Assembly: GCA_016927475.1 (NCBI GenBank)
Contig: JAFGMO010000012.1
Coordinates: forward strand, 85,287 to 120,874
Direction: 5' to 3'
Source: Candidatus Aminicenantota bacterium
GTDB taxonomy: Bacteria; Acidobacteriota; Aminicenantia; Aminicenantales; Aminicenantaceae
DNA: 35,588 nucleotides
The notes under the pieces were generated by a model. It searched no databases. It was given only the letters and a program-made list of their open reading frames with translations, and was not told the origin of the DNA. Positions 25,471 to 33,811 of the stretch are shown in pieces. Each line of letters opens with the position of its first letter. The stretch's first letter is position 1. A program made the position numbers and the translations under genes.

Positions 25471-25553
25471 TGGGTGTCTGGATTCCCCTGGCCGTGTTGC
25501 TCCTTTCTTTCGGGTTGACGATGTACCTTTACCGTCATTTTTCAAAAAAATAA
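25470..25553 (+). CDS. 27-residue single-helix membrane protein
   Basis: Its ATG shares the last base of the preceding TAA (TAATG), a coupling signature. The product is one hydrophobic helix (VWIPLAVLLLSFGLTMYLY) with a short basic tail (RHFSKK). It resembles the micro-subunits of other membrane complexes such as KdpF or CydX in size only. Codon order and the overlap support expression; role unknown. Confidence 0.65.
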   Translation: MGVWIPLAVLLLSFGLTMYLYRHFSKK

Positions 25554-25601
25554 TTCTTTTGTTTTGAAACACGGAAAAAGAAAGGGTAGTGTATTTCTGT
25601 A

Positions 25602-26270
25602 ATGGTTTTCCGACTAAATAATAAGGAATGTCCGGTTGAAAACCGGAATTTGATTCGCTTTCATTTTTTTTTGATGCTGATGATGTTTTTGGCCTGCCAG
25701 GCTTGTTTTGATTGTCACTGTGCCAAAGAGGTCGTCAACCTGACCCCGATTTTTGTGGTGAATCCTTCTTCCCTGGCTTTTGAAGGAACTATGATTAGTC
25801 TGAATGAAGGAACCGTCATCGGAGACCGTTCTGAGGGGGCGGGTCATAAAGCATATGAGCCGCTGTCGTGGAATAAAAATATTTTCATCATGTCTGAGAT
25901 TCTGGATCAGGCGGCACTGGAGGAAATGTTATCAGCAGGATATAAGATCATTCTATCTAAGGAAAAGGAAAACAGGCAAATCATAAACGTTTCTTTTTCT
26001 CTTATGCTGGAGGTTGTTGAGATATCCTGCTATTCGTTCGGTGTTCAAAGAGGAGGATATACCGAAGCGTATGTGCGGCTGGATGGGATCCTGCACTCAA
26101 AAGGTGGCACGAACCGTGTTTTTAAATTCAAATCGGAAGGATATGGAAAAACAGAAGATGATGGTCCTGAGTGGACGATTATGGAAGCTTTCCGGGCTGC
26201 GGTGCGTAATCTTCTGGCCGATGCCTCTTTTGCCGGGGTGCTGACCGAAAGAGATGTATCATTCGAATAA
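25602..26270 (+). CDS. Putative exported lipoprotein of unknown function, YajG-like pattern
   Basis: The ORF gives 222 residues with a hydrophobic stretch near residue 20-32 (FFLMLMMFLACQAC) and several cysteines; the LAC triplet could be a lipobox. An internal ATG at 25674 would give a more normal signal peptide, so the start is uncertain. The mature part has two halves with repeated strand-helix patterns (a segment IGDRSEGAG, then MSEILDQAALEEMLSAGY) reminiscent of YajG-like or LptE-like periplasmic lipoproteins. It lies before the exopolysaccharide genes and could be an accessory. Function is not recognised. Confidence 0.7.
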   Translation: MVFRLNNKECPVENRNLIRFHFFLMLMMFLACQACFDCHCAKEVVNLTPIFVVNPSSLAFEGTMISLNEGTVIGDRSEGAGHKAYEPLSWNKNIFIMSEILDQAALEEMLSAGYKIILSKEKENRQIINVSFSLMLEVVEISCYSFGVQRGGYTEAYVRLDGILHSKGGTNRVFKFKSEGYGKTEDDGPEWTIMEAFRAAVRNLLADASFAGVLTERDVSFE

Positions 26271-26384
26271 CCTCATATTTCATCCCTAAAGGTGATTGAC
26301 GTTTTAAAGCTAATCATAAAAAATTTCCGGGGAATAAGGTTCCTTTCTTGTCCTAACATTCCTGAAAATACGGTCCGGAAGCCT

Positions 26385-29300
26385 ATGAAAAAAAAGATCA
26401 TCCTTGTCCCGCTCATGTTTTTGGTTTTTTGTATGCTGGTTTGGAGCCAGGAAGCTTTGATCATCTATGACGGAACAAAAAAGGCCTCCGAGTCCTATAA
26501 ATCCGCCTGCTACATTAAGGAATTACTGGGACATTTTCCTCTCAATGGGAAGAAGATCGTCCATGTTGCGGAGTACGACAGAGAAAAAATCCGTTCCACC
26601 GATTACGTTTTTATTGTCTTTGAAGAAGGCGTTCCCAAGCTACCCCGGTTTTTTATCGATGATCTGCTGCGCGCCCGCGGGACGTTGGCCTGGATCCATA
26701 TGCATATTGAAAAACTTGTGGATGTGGCCATATCCCGGTGGGGTATTTATCATAATTCCATCGAGTATCGCCGGCAATGGCAGATTTCATACAAAGAACA
26801 TAAAATTCTCAAGCAAGACCTTGTCCTGAACGCCATGTTTATCCGGGATAAAGAGAAGGTAGGCGTGTTATCCTGGGCAAGAGACCTGAAGGGAAATAAG
26901 TTTCCCTATGTCCTTCATACACAAAATCTTTGGTATTTTGCCGACACACCTTTTTCATCGACTCTGGAGGAAGGACGATACCTGATTTTTACCGATGTCC
27001 TTCATGAAATCCTGGAAACAAAAATGACTAAAAAACATAAGTGTTTGGTCCGGGTGGAGGACATCTCTCCCGAAAGCGAACCGGGCCAGTTGAGGAAACT
27101 GGCCGATTTTTTTAAGGAAGAAAAGATACCCTTTCAGGTTGGTGTCATCCCTATCTTCAAGGATCCGCAGGCTCAGCAGGAAATTGATCTTTTTGAAAGG
27201 CCGGAAGTGGTGAAGGCTTTAAAATATATGGTCTCCCAAGGCGGAACACTGGTCATGCATGGAATTACCCATCAGTACAGGGGACGCTCGGGATCGGATT
27301 ATGAATTCTGGGATCATATTCGTGACGAACCCCTTCTCCATGGTTCTTCCGACTGGGGCGACCTCCGTATTGTGCGGGGGATTCTCGCCTTTCGGGACAA
27401 CGGTCTTTATCCACTCTGCTGGGAAACTCCCCATTATGCCGCTTCGACCAAGGATTATTTAAGTATCGCTAAATATTTTGACACTTTTTATGACAGGATG
27501 ATCACTACTGAAGATAAAGTCCTTCAGATTTTTCCTTTTCCTTATCCCATATTCCAGGAAAAGCTGGGAGTTCGCATTATTCCTGAAAATTGCGGTTACG
27601 TCGATTTGAAAAAACCTGATCCTGAATCCATCATCAAAAAAGCCCGTAATTTGCTCATGGTCCGGGACGGCCTGGCTTCTTTTTTTTTCCATCCTTTTGT
27701 GCCTCTCAGGCACCTGAGAACGATCACCCGGGAAATGAAAAAAATGGGCTGGGAATTTGTTTCTCTAACGGATTTTCCTTGCAACTGCCGCGCGCCTTTT
27801 CTTTGGGTTACATCCCAAGGAACAAAGGGATCGGTGACATTGGAGAACGACTACCTGCGCGAGATTGTTTTCCAGAATGGAGAAAGGGTTAGAGAGGAGG
27901 TTTCGCCGAAAAGGCAAAGCGGTGTCGTTGAGAAAAATATTCAGCTTCCGCCCCGTTCCATGTATGTTTTGGAATCGTTGGACCTGATGCCGCCTGAGGA
28001 AGGAGGAGAAAGAACTGATGTCTCAGGGGACGGTCCGGTGTTTTCTCCGGGAAGTCGCTTTGATATGACTCATATTTTGCTGATCGAAAACTTGCATGCA
28101 AAGGATTCTGAAAAATGCAACCAGGAAAGCTTTCGGTTTGTGCTTACTGTATTCGGTCTTCAGGTTGATGTTCACGATTGCCAAAGGCTGCATGAAGTGA
28201 ATTATGCATCCAAAGATCTTGTTGTTGTTCCCCAAACTGCCGCTGAACAAATGAACCTGGTTGATATGAGGGAAATAGTGGATTTTGTTGAGAGGGGGGG
28301 GAACCTTGTAACGGATGGGGAAACACGTCTGGCCGAGGAGCTTGGCATTCGTTTTCGGGAAAATACCGTGGTCGTCCGTAAGGTGAAAGACCTTTCCATA
28401 CCGGCGCCATCTTTAGTATGGAATCCTCCCGAGGTGATTCATCCGCCTCTAACTCAAAATGCCCGTATTTTAATGAAGGATATGCATTCGGGAGCTGCGC
28501 TGGCTTTGATCAAGAATGTGGGAAGGGGCCGGGTTCTTTTTTTAAGCCGACCTTTCGATTCCCGGTCATCTTTTGGCATCAGCCGCTATCCATATTTTCC
28601 CCTTTATCTCAGGAATCATCTTGATGTTGTTTTCAACTTTAGAAAAAATGATCTTGAATTTTATTTCGATCCCGGATTGAGGCAGAATTCAAACTGGGAG
28701 TACCTGGTGAAGCGATGGAAAGAGAGCGGTGTGGGTATTGTTTATCTGGCGGCCTGGCATTTTTATCCTTCTTACCGCTTCGACTACACCTATTTCATCA
28801 ATCTTTGTCATAGCCAGGGAATTGCAGTATATGCCTGGTTCGAGCTTCCCCAGGTTTCGCCTTTATTCTGGGACCGTTTTCCCCAGTGGCGGGAAAAAAC
28901 GGTATCCGGTAAGGATGCCAATGTCCATTGGCGGCTGCCCATTAATCTTCAGAATAGAGAAGCAAGGGAAGCGGTCCGTCAGTTTATGCGTCAAGTGCTG
29001 AATGATCATGAGTGGGATGGTGTTAACTTAGCCGAGCTTCATTATGATACAAACGAAGGCATCCAGGATCCAAACCGTTTCACCCCCATGAATGAGGATA
29101 TCAGAGAAAAGTTTCGCCGGGAGAGAGGATTTGACCCCATAAAGATTTTTCAGCCGGGAAGTCCGTATTTTTATCAGAAAAATCAGCAGGCTCTCAAAAC
29201 TTTTCTTGATTTTCGCTGCCAACTGATCGTTGACCTTCACAAGTTTTTTTTAGAGGAGATGGAAGCCGTCAAGCGGGAAAAAAGGAAAAACATGGAAGTT

Positions 29301-30230
29301 ATCGTTACGGCCATGGATACCCTTAACCACCCTGAGCTGGTTGAATACTGCGGATTAAATATTCTCGATATCATTTCGTTGATGGATCTTTATCCTTTTA
29401 CTCTACAAGTCGAGGACCCCAGCCGCAGTTGGGTGGAATTCCCTTCCCGTTACCGGGATTTTTATGAAGTGTATGCCAAACATATAAAAGACATGAATCG
29501 TTTGATGTTCGATATCAATGTTATTGAACGTCCCCGTAGCGGATCAAAAAGCCTCCCTTCGGTGTTGGCCACGGGAACGGAAATCGTTGCGACCCTCTAT
29601 TTTGCCCGCCTTGCATCAGGGAGGGCGGCGCTCTATTCGGAGTATACCATCCAGCCTTTTGATATGGATATTCTTGCCTATGTTTGCGGTCCCGGAATGA
29701 AGATTGAGCATGATCCAACCGGCCTGCTGGTCGAGGCGCCGTTTTCTTGCTTTTTTTTAGGAATGAAACCTGAATATTTTCCTTGTCTCGACGGGATAGT
29801 ATGGCCCTTCTTTGAAAAATCCGGAATTTGTCTTCCTGCCGGGAAACACAAAATTTCATTCAAAGAGAAAAAAGACCCGGAGGTGAGAAACATCCATCCA
29901 TTGGTTTCTCTGAATGCGGACATATCCGGGGTAAAGGTCGGCAGGAATTCCTACCGCATAAAATACAGATCTTCGGTTCCTGTTCATATGGATTGCAGCA
30001 GTCCTCCGGGAAAGGTCACCATAAATACGAAATCTTTCCCCAGTTACAGCGGGCAGCAGAGGTTTATTTTACCCCGGGGCTCCCACCAGCTTGATATTCA
30101 ACTATCGAGCAACTCGCGTTTTGTTGTCAATGAATTAGGACATTTTTCTTCATGGGCTTTTTATAATATAGGAATTTTTTCGGTCCTTGTTTTGGTTTCT
30201 GTCTATGTGTTTGTGAGGATTAAAAAATGA
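26385..30230 (+). CDS. Large exported deacetylase/glycosidase-like protein (DUF2334 plus TIM-barrel), exopolysaccharide-linked
   Basis: The 1281-residue protein has a signal peptide (about 1-22), an N-terminal domain (30-215), and a DUF2334 polysaccharide-deacetylase-like domain (about 218-470) with E225-D226 (RVEDISP), H292-x3-H296 (MHGITHQY) and H436 (FFHPF), the metal and catalytic pattern of that fold. A glutamine-amidotransferase/ThuA-like Rossmann domain lies near 560-745 (ILLIENLH, VDFVERGGNLVTDG), then a TIM barrel resembling GH10-type hypothetical glycosidases (about 755-1120, WDGVNLAELHYD with E884), and a C-terminal membrane helix (1255-1277). The pairing of deacetylase and hydrolase recalls PgaB and PelA. 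It overlaps the GT2 gene by four bases (ATGA). ATG at 26385 was chosen for its signal peptide. Confidence 0.85.
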   Translation: MKKKIILVPLMFLVFCMLVWSQEALIIYDGTKKASESYKSACYIKELLGHFPLNGKKIVHVAEYDREKIRSTDYVFIVFEEGVPKLPRFFIDDLLRARGTLAWIHMHIEKLVDVAISRWGIYHNSIEYRRQWQISYKEHKILKQDLVLNAMFIRDKEKVGVLSWARDLKGNKFPYVLHTQNLWYFADTPFSSTLEEGRYLIFTDVLHEILETKMTKKHKCLVRVEDISPESEPGQLRKLADFFKEEKIPFQVGVIPIFKDPQAQQEIDLFERPEVVKALKYMVSQGGTLVMHGITHQYRGRSGSDYEFWDHIRDEPLLHGSSDWGDLRIVRGILAFRDNGLYPLCWETPHYAASTKDYLSIAKYFDTFYDRMITTEDKVLQIFPFPYPIFQEKLGVRIIPENCGYVDLKKPDPESIIKKARNLLMVRDGLASFFFHPFVPLRHLRTITREMKKMGWEFVSLTDFPCNCRAPFLWVTSQGTKGSVTLENDYLREIVFQNGERVREEVSPKRQSGVVEKNIQLPPRSMYVLESLDLMPPEEGGERTDVSGDGPVFSPGSRFDMTHILLIENLHAKDSEKCNQESFRFVLTVFGLQVDVHDCQRLHEVNYASKDLVVVPQTAAEQMNLVDMREIVDFVERGGNLVTDGETRLAEELGIRFRENTVVVRKVKDLSIPAPSLVWNPPEVIHPPLTQNARILMKDMHSGAALALIKNVGRGRVLFLSRPFDSRSSFGISRYPYFPLYLRNHLDVVFNFRKNDLEFYFDPGLRQNSNWEYLVKRWKESGVGIVYLAAWHFYPSYRFDYTYFINLCHSQGIAVYAWFELPQVSPLFWDRFPQWREKTVSGKDANVHWRLPINLQNREAREAVRQFMRQVLNDHEWDGVNLAELHYDTNEGIQDPNRFTPMNEDIREKFRRERGFDPIKIFQPGSPYFYQKNQQALKTFLDFRCQLIVDLHKFFLEEMEAVKREKRKNMEVIVTAMDTLNHPELVEYCGLNILDIISLMDLYPFTLQVEDPSRSWVEFPSRYRDFYEVYAKHIKDMNRLMFDINVIERPRSGSKSLPSVLATGTEIVATLYFARLASGRAALYSEYTIQPFDMDILAYVCGPGMKIEHDPTGLLVEAPFSCFFLGMKPEYFPCLDGIVWPFFEKSGICLPAGKHKISFKEKKDPEVRNIHPLVSLNADISGVKVGRNSYRIKYRSSVPVHMDCSSPPGKVTINTKSFPSYSGQQRFILPRGSHQLDIQLSSNSRFVVNELGHFSSWAFYNIGIFSVLVLVSVYVFVRIKK

Positions 30231-31555
30231 GGTCTTTTTTTCGCTTTTTTATCGATCTCATTTTTGTCTTCGCCGTCATTTTTATCTGGCTGATGCTCAT
30301 TTACCAGTATGTACTGACCTTGGGCGGTTTTTTTTACCGTTTGAAGCTCAAAAAAGAATCACGCCGGGTTAAAGGGCAAGGAAATCTTCCCTCCGTTTCC
30401 ATCCTTATACCCGCTAGAAATGAGGAAAAGGTTATCCGTAACCTCCTTCAGCGCCTTCAGAGTTTGAATTATCCTGAAGACAAAATGGAAATCATCGTGA
30501 TCAACGATGGGAGCACGGACGGAACGGAATCAATTGTTCAGGGGATAGCCAAAGATGATTTCCGGATAAAACTTTTAACGCTTCCTTTTTCTGAATACGG
30601 AAAAGGAAAGGCAGCCGTTCTCAACAGGGGATTGCAAAAAGCTTCTCATGAGGTCATCGCCGTCTATGATGCGGATAACATTCCCGAGAACGACTCCCTG
30701 CTGCTGCTGTGCCGCAGGTTGGTTTCCGATAACAAGCTGGCCGCTGTTACGGGAAAATTCAGGGCCTTTAACAGAAATACAAACCTTTTAACCCGCTTCA
30801 TCAACATCGAGAGTGTCGCTTTTCAGTGGATCATACAGGCAGGACGGTGGTTTTTTTTAAAGGTGGCTTTTATATCGGGAACAAATTTCGTCATTTGGAA
30901 GAATATCCTGAAAAGGATCGGGGGTTGGGATGAGCAGGCATTAACCGAGGACTCAGAATTGACTTTCCGTATTTATAATGAAAAATTCCTGGTTGGTTTT
31001 TTGCCCGTTGCCGTGAGTTGGGAACAAGAACCGGAAAATTTTTCTACGTGGATACGGCAAAGAACACGCTGGGCAAGAGGTAACAATTACATTATTTCCA
31101 AGCATGGCCATCAACTTTTCAAAAAGCGCCTCAGTTTTTTTTATCTTGAACTTGTCAATCTTCTTTTCCTATATTATCTTTTTTTGTTCGCCATTATTTT
31201 TTCTGATGTTCTTTTTATCTTTTCCGCTTTAAATATTGTTGAAATACGCGTTATAGGGCCGTACACCGAATTATGGGCTTTGGCGTTTTTTCTTTTTGTT
31301 TTTGAAATTATTCTAGCGCTTTCTTTTGAAAAGGAAGATTCCTGGAAAAATATTCTTCTGGTTCTTCTGACATATTTTTCGTATACAAAACTATGGGCGT
31401 TCGTTGTTTTGCGCAGTTTCTATCAGGACATCGTCCGGAAAAAAGCCAGGATTTGGGTCAAAACGGAGCGTTTTGATATCAAAGAAAATGACATCAAAGA
31501 AACAAAAGAATGGATTGAACGCCGATGGGTTTTAAAGAAGAAAAAGGAGGATTGA
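30227..31555 (+). CDS. Processive family-2 glycosyltransferase (PgaC/cellulose-synthase-like)
   Basis: The 442-residue inner-membrane enzyme starts with a membrane helix (about 9-31). The GT-A domain follows: PARNEE (62-67), D94 in VINDGSTDGT, D148 and D150 in YDADN, D242 in TEDSELTFR, and Q278-R-T-R-W282, the QxxRW signature of processive synthases (chitin, hyaluronan, cellulose, PNAG). Three or four membrane helices follow from residue 305 (LVNLLFLYYLFLFAIIF) and would form the translocation channel. It probably polymerises a beta-linked sugar, perhaps N-acetylglucosamine, as in PgaC. The neighbouring deacetylase fits an acetylated amino-sugar polymer. It overlaps both neighbours. Confidence 0.93.
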   Translation: MRSFFRFFIDLIFVFAVIFIWLMLIYQYVLTLGGFFYRLKLKKESRRVKGQGNLPSVSILIPARNEEKVIRNLLQRLQSLNYPEDKMEIIVINDGSTDGTESIVQGIAKDDFRIKLLTLPFSEYGKGKAAVLNRGLQKASHEVIAVYDADNIPENDSLLLLCRRLVSDNKLAAVTGKFRAFNRNTNLLTRFINIESVAFQWIIQAGRWFFLKVAFISGTNFVIWKNILKRIGGWDEQALTEDSELTFRIYNEKFLVGFLPVAVSWEQEPENFSTWIRQRTRWARGNNYIISKHGHQLFKKRLSFFYLELVNLLFLYYLFLFAIIFSDVLFIFSALNIVEIRVIGPYTELWALAFFLFVFEIILALSFEKEDSWKNILLVLLTYFSYTKLWAFVVLRSFYQDIVRKKARIWVKTERFDIKENDIKETKEWIERRWVLKKKKED

Positions 31556-32253
31556 TGAAACTCAAAATATTCACCATATTGCTGCTTGCGGGAGCTCCGC
31601 TCTTGATGGGATTCGTATATCCCCAGGGTGGTATAGAATCATGGGTGGGAGCCAACAGGTTGATGTCTCTTACCCCCTGGTTGGGCTTCAGGTTTGGTTT
31701 AACCAATACGATGTCTTTGACATTAAAATATTCAAATCAGAATATTCATTTTGATTATGAAAGTTCCGCGGATTTAAAGGAAAGACGGAAAGCCACGATC
31801 TCTCAATTTTCCCTTGTGTTTTATTCTCAGAAAACGAACCGTGAGGTCTGGTCCTCACTGTCTTATTTTCGCGGGAGTGATCATTTTGATGGATTGGCTA
31901 TCGATGCCGGTGTCATTCATAGTCTGACATCCCGGCTGAAACTTGTCAATTCTTTATATATCCTCAAGGAAAAATCCACTCTGTGGTTTCCTGATGAGGA
32001 CCAGCGTGATATTTTTGCTTATTCATTAAGGACAGGTCTCCAATTCCGTTTTTTCAAATGGCTCCAGTTTAATCCCAATGTTTATGTCGGCCGGACTTCA
32101 AAAGATGTAACGACTTTTTCTTTTTCTGTTGGATTCATTCTATCACCAAAGGATCCTATTATGGTGACTGTTTATTATTTTAGATACCGGGAAGCCGCTC
32201 TTTATCAATTTACAGGGGATTATGTATCGGTGGGGTTGAACTACTATTACTAA
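31555..32253 (+). CDS. Outer-membrane barrel, likely exporter or partner of the polysaccharide system
   Basis: The 232-residue protein has a signal peptide (about 1-20, LLLAGAPLLMGFVYP) and a strand-rich body that ends in VGLNYYY, a C-terminal aromatic signal for outer-membrane insertion. The strand count implies about 10-12 strands, far smaller than PgaA or PelB. Its ATG overlaps the stop of the glycosyltransferase gene (TGATG) behind AAGGAGG, so translation is coupled. It may form the outer-membrane pore or anchor of the system, but no family is recognised. Confidence 0.78.
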   Translation: MKLKIFTILLLAGAPLLMGFVYPQGGIESWVGANRLMSLTPWLGFRFGLTNTMSLTLKYSNQNIHFDYESSADLKERRKATISQFSLVFYSQKTNREVWSSLSYFRGSDHFDGLAIDAGVIHSLTSRLKLVNSLYILKEKSTLWFPDEDQRDIFAYSLRTGLQFRFFKWLQFNPNVYVGRTSKDVTTFSFSVGFILSPKDPIMVTVYYFRYREAALYQFTGDYVSVGLNYYY

Positions 32254-32259
32254 AAAAAT

Positions 32260-32724
32260 TCATTCAATATCTTGGCCGTAGAGCACCTTAAGCTTGGCTT
32301 TGATCAGCTCGTCATGATCCAGATTAAAAAGACGGGTCAGTTTGTGGACTAGATGGTCTTCATACTTGTCGAGTTTTTGGTCAGCATAGATGACTTTCCA
32401 TACAGCTTCGATAACATGTCTTTTTTCCTCCCGTGAAAAATTGCGGTTGATCAGGTCTGTGAATTCCCAAAGGTCAATACTTTCATTTCTGCTTTTGCGG
32501 GCGATCTCCAGGAGTTCTTCAACATCCTCAGCGGGAATTTGGAACTCGTTCCTCATGATAGCCTCGATGGCCGTTTTTTCTATGCTCGAGAATTCATAAT
32601 CCGATTTAGCCACCTCGAGCAGCAGAACACAGGAGGCGACATGAATCTTATCGAATCGTTCTTCTTCCTGCGGTTCGAGAGGTTGAACGAATTTTTCCAG
32701 AAGCCTTTCTTTCAGCTTGCCCAT
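32260..32724 (-). CDS. TerB-like protein (tellurite-resistance TerB family fold)
   Basis: This 154-residue helical protein has the TerB pattern: HVASCVLLLEVAKSDYEFSS, EKTAIEAIMRNEF and VIYADQKLDKYEDHLVHKL. The acidic positions D and E in each repeat could bind Ca2+ or other metals. Such proteins occur in stress-response and membrane-signalling contexts, but a stand-alone copy often has unknown function and does not imply tellurite resistance. The predicted promoter puts the start of transcription at the ATG, so the mRNA may be leaderless. It converges with the barrel gene with only six bases between. Confidence 0.88.
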   Translation of the reverse strand: MGKLKERLLEKFVQPLEPQEEERFDKIHVASCVLLLEVAKSDYEFSSIEKTAIEAIMRNEFQIPAEDVEELLEIARKSRNESIDLWEFTDLINRNFSREEKRHVIEAVWKVIYADQKLDKYEDHLVHKLTRLFNLDHDELIKAKLKVLYGQDIE

Positions 32725-32730
32725 AAGAAA

Positions 32731-32759
32731 ATAATAATCTGTAATAAGTGACAGGTCAA
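32731..32759 (-). promoter_or_regulatory. Promoter of the TerB-like gene, probably leaderless
   Basis: On the minus strand TTGACC (32759-32754) and TATTAT (32736-32731) are 17 bp apart, and the ATG at 32724 follows the -10 by six bases, so the transcript would begin at or next to the start codon. Confidence 0.55.
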
Positions 32760-32788
32760 GACTTCAGGACTGTTTGTTTTCCGAGGAG

Positions 32789-33811
32789 TTATGTCTCCCA
32801 AACTTGAAGTCCGGCAGGGGATAGGGAAACGGAATAAGGGGTTATTCCTTTTCCCAGGGCTGTAATCTCTTCGACCATTTTTTGCCGGCGGTAAGAATCC
32901 CCGCTGCCGAGAAGGGTCAAGGAACCGCCTGGACCGCCTGCACCATTCACTTTCCAACCTTTTGCCCCGTGTTTTTTTGCGATGTGGATAACAGCTTCGG
33001 CTTCCGAAGATATGAGGTCGGGGTGAAGGGCTTTCTGATACATATTGTTTTCTATCATAACTTCGCCGAATTTTTCCAGATTGCCATTGAGGAGACTGTC
33101 CCGTGCTTTTTCGACACAGTCCTTTAAATGCTGAAGAGGTTTAAAGCCGGGGCCTTTTTTTTCAAGGAAGGCGATGACTTTTTCATGGATAGCCGAAGAT
33201 ATATGAGATCTGCCGAGGTAGATCAAACACAATCTTCGTTCAAGGTCCTCGGCAGTGTTTTTGTCGATATCAAGGCGGTGGATTTCGGCTTGGGGATACC
33301 GGACCATGTCGATGAGGCATATTCCTCCGAAAGAAGCCGCGATTTGGTCTTGGATGCCGCTCTGCAGTCCCATTTTTTCCGTCTCTATACTGTGAGCAAG
33401 ATAAGCTATTGTTTTGGCTGATGAAGAGATGCCGCTGACCTTGGATAAGGCTCCGATAAGGGCTACGCACACAGAAGCAGATGTCCCCGTTGAGCTTCCT
33501 CCGGGAATACGGCAGAATATCGAGATGTCCAGCATAATATTTTCGGGAATCGGCAGGGCACTGAGAGTTTGCTGAAGAAGGGGATGAGGTGATTTTTCAG
33601 GGTATCCCGGCCGGATACGGAAAACTTCCCCATAATTTTTCGCATGAACCAGCACACGGTCTTCCCGATTATCCACATTCGGAGATAGTGAAACTTCGAC
33701 CTCGACTTTGGGTGAGACGGCTATGTTCAGGACGCGTCCGCTTTCACAAAACCAGGTATCCGTCCAGCCGCCGATATCGTTGATTCGGAGAGGCGCCCGG
33801 GCGAGGATCAT
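32789..33811 (-). CDS. GHMP-family sugar kinase (HddA/fucokinase-like)
   Basis: The 340-residue kinase begins with RAPLRINDIGGWTD (residues 5-18), the GHMP N-terminal substrate motif, has the ATP-binding loop PGGSSTGTSAS (103-113), and the C-terminal motif KVNGAGGPGGSLTLLG. Closest in layout to D-glycero-D-manno-heptose-7-phosphate kinase and fucokinase-like enzymes, which phosphorylate sugars at C1 for nucleotide-sugar synthesis; galactokinase or mevalonate-type kinases look less like it. ATG at 33811 was chosen because it overlaps the upstream gene's stop (ATGA), which indicates translational coupling. Upstream-extended starts at 33955 lack kinase sequence. A role in surface polysaccharide precursor supply is possible given the nearby glycosyltransferase. 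Confidence 0.88.
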   Translation of the reverse strand: MILARAPLRINDIGGWTDTWFCESGRVLNIAVSPKVEVEVSLSPNVDNREDRVLVHAKNYGEVFRIRPGYPEKSPHPLLQQTLSALPIPENIMLDISIFCRIPGGSSTGTSASVCVALIGALSKVSGISSSAKTIAYLAHSIETEKMGLQSGIQDQIAASFGGICLIDMVRYPQAEIHRLDIDKNTAEDLERRLCLIYLGRSHISSAIHEKVIAFLEKKGPGFKPLQHLKDCVEKARDSLLNGNLEKFGEVMIENNMYQKALHPDLISSEAEAVIHIAKKHGAKGWKVNGAGGPGGSLTLLGSGDSYRRQKMVEEITALGKGITPYSVSLSPAGLQVWET

